Below are positions 6,216-8,279 of a stretch of 8,279 nt of DNA, piece by piece. Both the position numbers and the translations under genes were made by a program. How positions within the stretch are numbered: position 1 is the first letter of the stretch; every line of letters begins with the position of its first letter. The stretch comes from Castellaniella sp034007085 (GTDB lineage: Bacteria > Pseudomonadota > Gammaproteobacteria > Burkholderiales > Burkholderiaceae_B): positions 1-8,279 of the forward strand of contig NZ_JAVERO010000101.1 in NCBI RefSeq assembly GCF_034007085.1. Reading direction: 5' to 3'. Below the pieces are notes generated by a model, which was not told the origin of the DNA, searched no databases, and was given only the letters and a program-made list of their open reading frames with translations.

Positions 6216-7253
6216 ATGAAGCTGCCCTTCTTCAACCGCAGGGATTTCCTGAAATTTGCCGGGGCGGCCACCCTGCCCGGCCTGCCGGCCTGGGCGCAGG
6301 CGGGCAGCGATGCGGCCGCCGCCCTCGACGCTGCCCGGGCCGAAGGCAAAGCCACATTCTTTGCCAACATCACAGCCGTGCAGCCCATCATGGATGCCTT
6401 TCACAAGGCCACCGGCATCCAGGGCGAATACACGCGCATTGCCAGTTCCAAGTTCATCCCCACGCTGTTGACCGAGGCCGCCGCCGGCAAGCTGTCGGCG
6501 GACGTGGTGCAGGCCCCCTTGCCGATGCTGGAAATCCTGAAGGCGCAAGGCATCCTGGCCCCCTACCGGTCCCCCGCCGCCCAGGGCTACCCCGACTGGG
6601 CCACGCAGGACGACCACATCACCCTGTTCGGGGTGGAATACGTGTCCTACCTGTACAACACCGAACATGTCCAGGCGGCCGATGCCCCCAGAACCTACCA
6701 GGATCTGGCCGACCCGAAATGGCGTGACCAGATCGTCATGGCCAATCCGGCCAATCATGCCTCGACGATCTCCTGGCTGGTCGGGCTCAAGGAACAACAG
6801 GTCTTCGCCTCTGAAGACGACTGGATGGGGTTCATCAAGGCATTGGCCGCCAACAAACCCATGTTCGTGGCCTCGTTCGGCCCGACGCCGGCCCCCATCG
6901 AAAGCGGCGAAAAGCGCATCGCCATTTCCATGCCCAAGTACATCGTCACCAAGTCGCCCGCACCGCTGGCCTGGGGGCCGAAATCGGGCCCCTTGCTGGG
7001 TTCGGCCCGTGCCATCGCCGTCACGGCCCAGGCGCCCCGCCCGGCCGCTGCGCGCGCGCTTGTGGATTACTGGCTCAGCCGGCAAGCCATGTCGCTGCTG
7101 GCCCGGGATGTCGGCGAATACGTGCTGGCCCCCGGCGTGTACCCTCCGATTCCGGGCATCGACGAGGTCCGGGTCAAGGTCGTGCGCGATCTGCCCGACG
7201 ACGAAATGCAGCGCTGGGGGCGCGAATTCAGCCGATTGTTCGGCCCCCGCTGA
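6216..7253 (+). CDS. ABC transporter periplasmic substrate-binding protein, Tat-exported
   Basis: A 345-residue extracytoplasmic binding protein of the ferric-iron/polyamine/aminoethylphosphonate-like group (SBP_bac_6-type fold). It delivers a ligand from the periplasm to an inner-membrane ABC importer. The N-terminus is a twin-arginine signal: NRRDFLK at 7-13 (R8, R9), a weakly hydrophobic stretch, and AWA|Q or AQA|G cleavage at 27 or 29. There is no cysteine, hence no lipoprotein anchor. Family landmarks are the strand KATFFANIT (45-53), LLTEAAAGKLSADVVQA (84-100), VSYLYNTEHV (143-152) and TYQDLADPKWRDQIVMANP (160-178). Adjacent tyrosines, the ferric ligands of classical FbpA, are absent anywhere in the protein, so iron is not assured and the ligand is unknown. 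AGGAG at 6205-6209 lies 6 nt before the ATG. The ATPase gene starts 14 nt after its stop, so the two form an operon. Confidence 0.88.
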   Translation: MKLPFFNRRDFLKFAGAATLPGLPAWAQAGSDAAAALDAARAEGKATFFANITAVQPIMDAFHKATGIQGEYTRIASSKFIPTLLTEAAAGKLSADVVQAPLPMLEILKAQGILAPYRSPAAQGYPDWATQDDHITLFGVEYVSYLYNTEHVQAADAPRTYQDLADPKWRDQIVMANPANHASTISWLVGLKEQQVFASEDDWMGFIKALAANKPMFVASFGPTPAPIESGEKRIAISMPKYIVTKSPAPLAWGPKSGPLLGSARAIAVTAQAPRPAAARALVDYWLSRQAMSLLARDVGEYVLAPGVYPPIPGIDEVRVKVVRDLPDDEMQRWGREFSRLFGPR

Positions 7254-7267
7254 ATCCAACGAGCGCC

Positions 7268-8279
7268 ATGGAAATCCGCATCGAGGGCCTGTGCAAGACC
7301 TATCAGTCCGAGGGCCGCACCGTCGCCGCCCTGGACCACGTTGACCTGACGATCCCGGCCAACGAAATCTTCACCCTGCTGGGGCCCAGCGGCTGCGGCA
7401 AAACCACGCTGCTGCGTTGCATCGTCGGCCTGGAAACCCCCAACGCCGGTGAAATCCGCATCGGCGACGAGATCGTCTGGTCGGCCAAACGCCGCATTGC
7501 CGTCCCCACGGAAAAACGCGGACTGGGGATGGTCTTCCAGACCTACGCCATCTGGCCGCACATGTCGGTCTTCGACAATATTGCCTACCCGCTGCAGGTG
7601 CGCGGCACCCCTCGAGCCAGAATCCGCGAAAAAGTCGCCCAAGCGCTGGAATTCGTCCAGTTGCGCGGCGTCGAGCGGCAACCTGCCACACGTCTGTCGG
7701 GGGGACAGCAGCAACGAGTGGCCCTGGCCCGCGCCCTGGTCGCCGAGCCGCGCGTGATCCTGTTCGACGAACCACTGTCCAATCTGGACGCCAAGCTACG
7801 GGAAGAAACCCGCAAACTGCTGCGCCGCTTCCTGGGCGAACTCGGCATCACCGCCCTGTACGTCACCCACGACCGGGTCGAGGCCCTGGCCCTGTCGCAC
7901 ACGATTGCCGTCATGCAGGCCGGCCGCGTGATCGAAACCGGCACTCCGCAGCACATGTATTTCGACGCACGGCACCGCTATGTGGCGGATTTCATCGGCC
8001 GCGCCAACCAGTTCCCGGCCATCGTCCGCAACCGGGAAGGTGATTTCACCCTGGCTCGCTGCGGCCTGGGCACGATCCACTGCCAGGCACGCCCCCTGCC
8101 CGAAGGCGCCGAAGCCACGCTGTGCATCCGCCCGGAATTCATTCGCATCACGCGTCACGAAGTCGGGCCAGGCTTCAACGTCATCGAGGGCACGATCGAA
8201 TCCATGGAATTCGTCGGCGAGGTCTACGAGGCCGAGATCCGCGTCAACGACGAGCGGCTGCTGGCCCGCATCGACCCCG
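7268..8279 (+). CDS. ABC transporter ATP-binding protein (3' end cut off by window edge)
   Basis: This is the ATPase of the importer whose binding protein is encoded just upstream. I translated 337 codons with no stop before the edge. Order of elements: Walker A GPSGCGKT (39-46), Q-loop Q91 in VFQTYAIWPHMSV, signature LSGGQQQR (143-150), Walker B VILFDEP (163-169, catalytic E168), D-loop SNLDAK (171-176), and H-loop H201 in YVTHD. Downstream is the start of a C-terminal TOBE/regulatory domain (CIRPEFIRI, 286-294, and MEFVGEVYEAEI, 313-324). This places it in the PotA/FbpC/CysA-like importer group, usually 340-370 residues, so few residues are missing. After the H-loop histidine the usual D-Q-x-E-A reads DRVEA, a small departure. 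The start has only a weak ribosome site (ACGAG, 7258-7262), consistent with coupling to the upstream gene. The permease is presumably beyond 8279. Confidence 0.93.
   Translation, partial: MEIRIEGLCKTYQSEGRTVAALDHVDLTIPANEIFTLLGPSGCGKTTLLRCIVGLETPNAGEIRIGDEIVWSAKRRIAVPTEKRGLGMVFQTYAIWPHMSVFDNIAYPLQVRGTPRARIREKVAQALEFVQLRGVERQPATRLSGGQQQRVALARALVAEPRVILFDEPLSNLDAKLREETRKLLRRFLGELGITALYVTHDRVEALALSHTIAVMQAGRVIETGTPQHMYFDARHRYVADFIGRANQFPAIVRNREGDFTLARCGLGTIHCQARPLPEGAEATLCIRPEFIRITRHEVGPGFNVIEGTIESMEFVGEVYEAEIRVNDERLLARIDP

Noticed and set aside
5925..7259. 444-codon minus-strand open frame over ddh and the binding protein
   Set aside because: It is a shadow of two well-identified plus-strand genes and its product is low-complexity Gly/Arg/Ala-rich without domains.

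Overview
The window is high-GC DNA that looks like a beta-proteobacterial chromosome of the Alcaligenaceae (Bordetella/Achromobacter relatives). The main grounds are the protein sequences. The OmpA protein has the short two-cysteine N-terminus followed by a C-terminal OmpA domain that I know from Bordetella OmpA. The block gyrA (divergent) - ompA - ubiG - HAD phosphatase matches the arrangement I recall from that family. I could not run a search, so genus and species are open.

Layout: positions 1-2541 (minus strand) hold the first 847 codons of gyrA, which runs off the left edge. A 375-nt divergent intergenic region (2542-2916) holds candidate extended -10 promoters for gyrA (leftward) and ompA (rightward). 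ompA (2917-3486) is followed by two back-to-back hairpins (3506-3528 and 3533-3561). The second looks like an intrinsic terminator and shares bases with a TACAAT box that may be the -10 of the next unit. ubiG (3592-4299) and a HAD phosphatase (4296-4985) overlap by ATGA and are probably translationally coupled. A meso-diaminopimelate dehydrogenase gene (5084-6070) follows after 98 nt. After 145 nt more, with a possible promoter, comes an ABC import system: a Tat-exported substrate-binding protein (6216-7253) and, 14 nt later, its ATPase (7268 to the right edge, partial). No permease gene lies in the window.

How the genes fit together: gyrA and ubiG are housekeeping genes. Three of the rightward genes share a cell-wall theme. 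OmpA binds peptidoglycan. The phosphatase, usually named Gph, resembles MupP, the N-acetylmuramate-6-phosphate phosphatase of peptidoglycan recycling that sits beside ubiG in Pseudomonas. Ddh acts on meso-DAP, the diamino acid of Gram-negative peptidoglycan. Whether this is a functional grouping or chance is the most interesting question here. The ABC importer is of the ferric-iron/polyamine-like family, and its substrate cannot be told from sequence. I found no mobile element, CRISPR array, tRNA or rRNA, and no clearly undescribed system.
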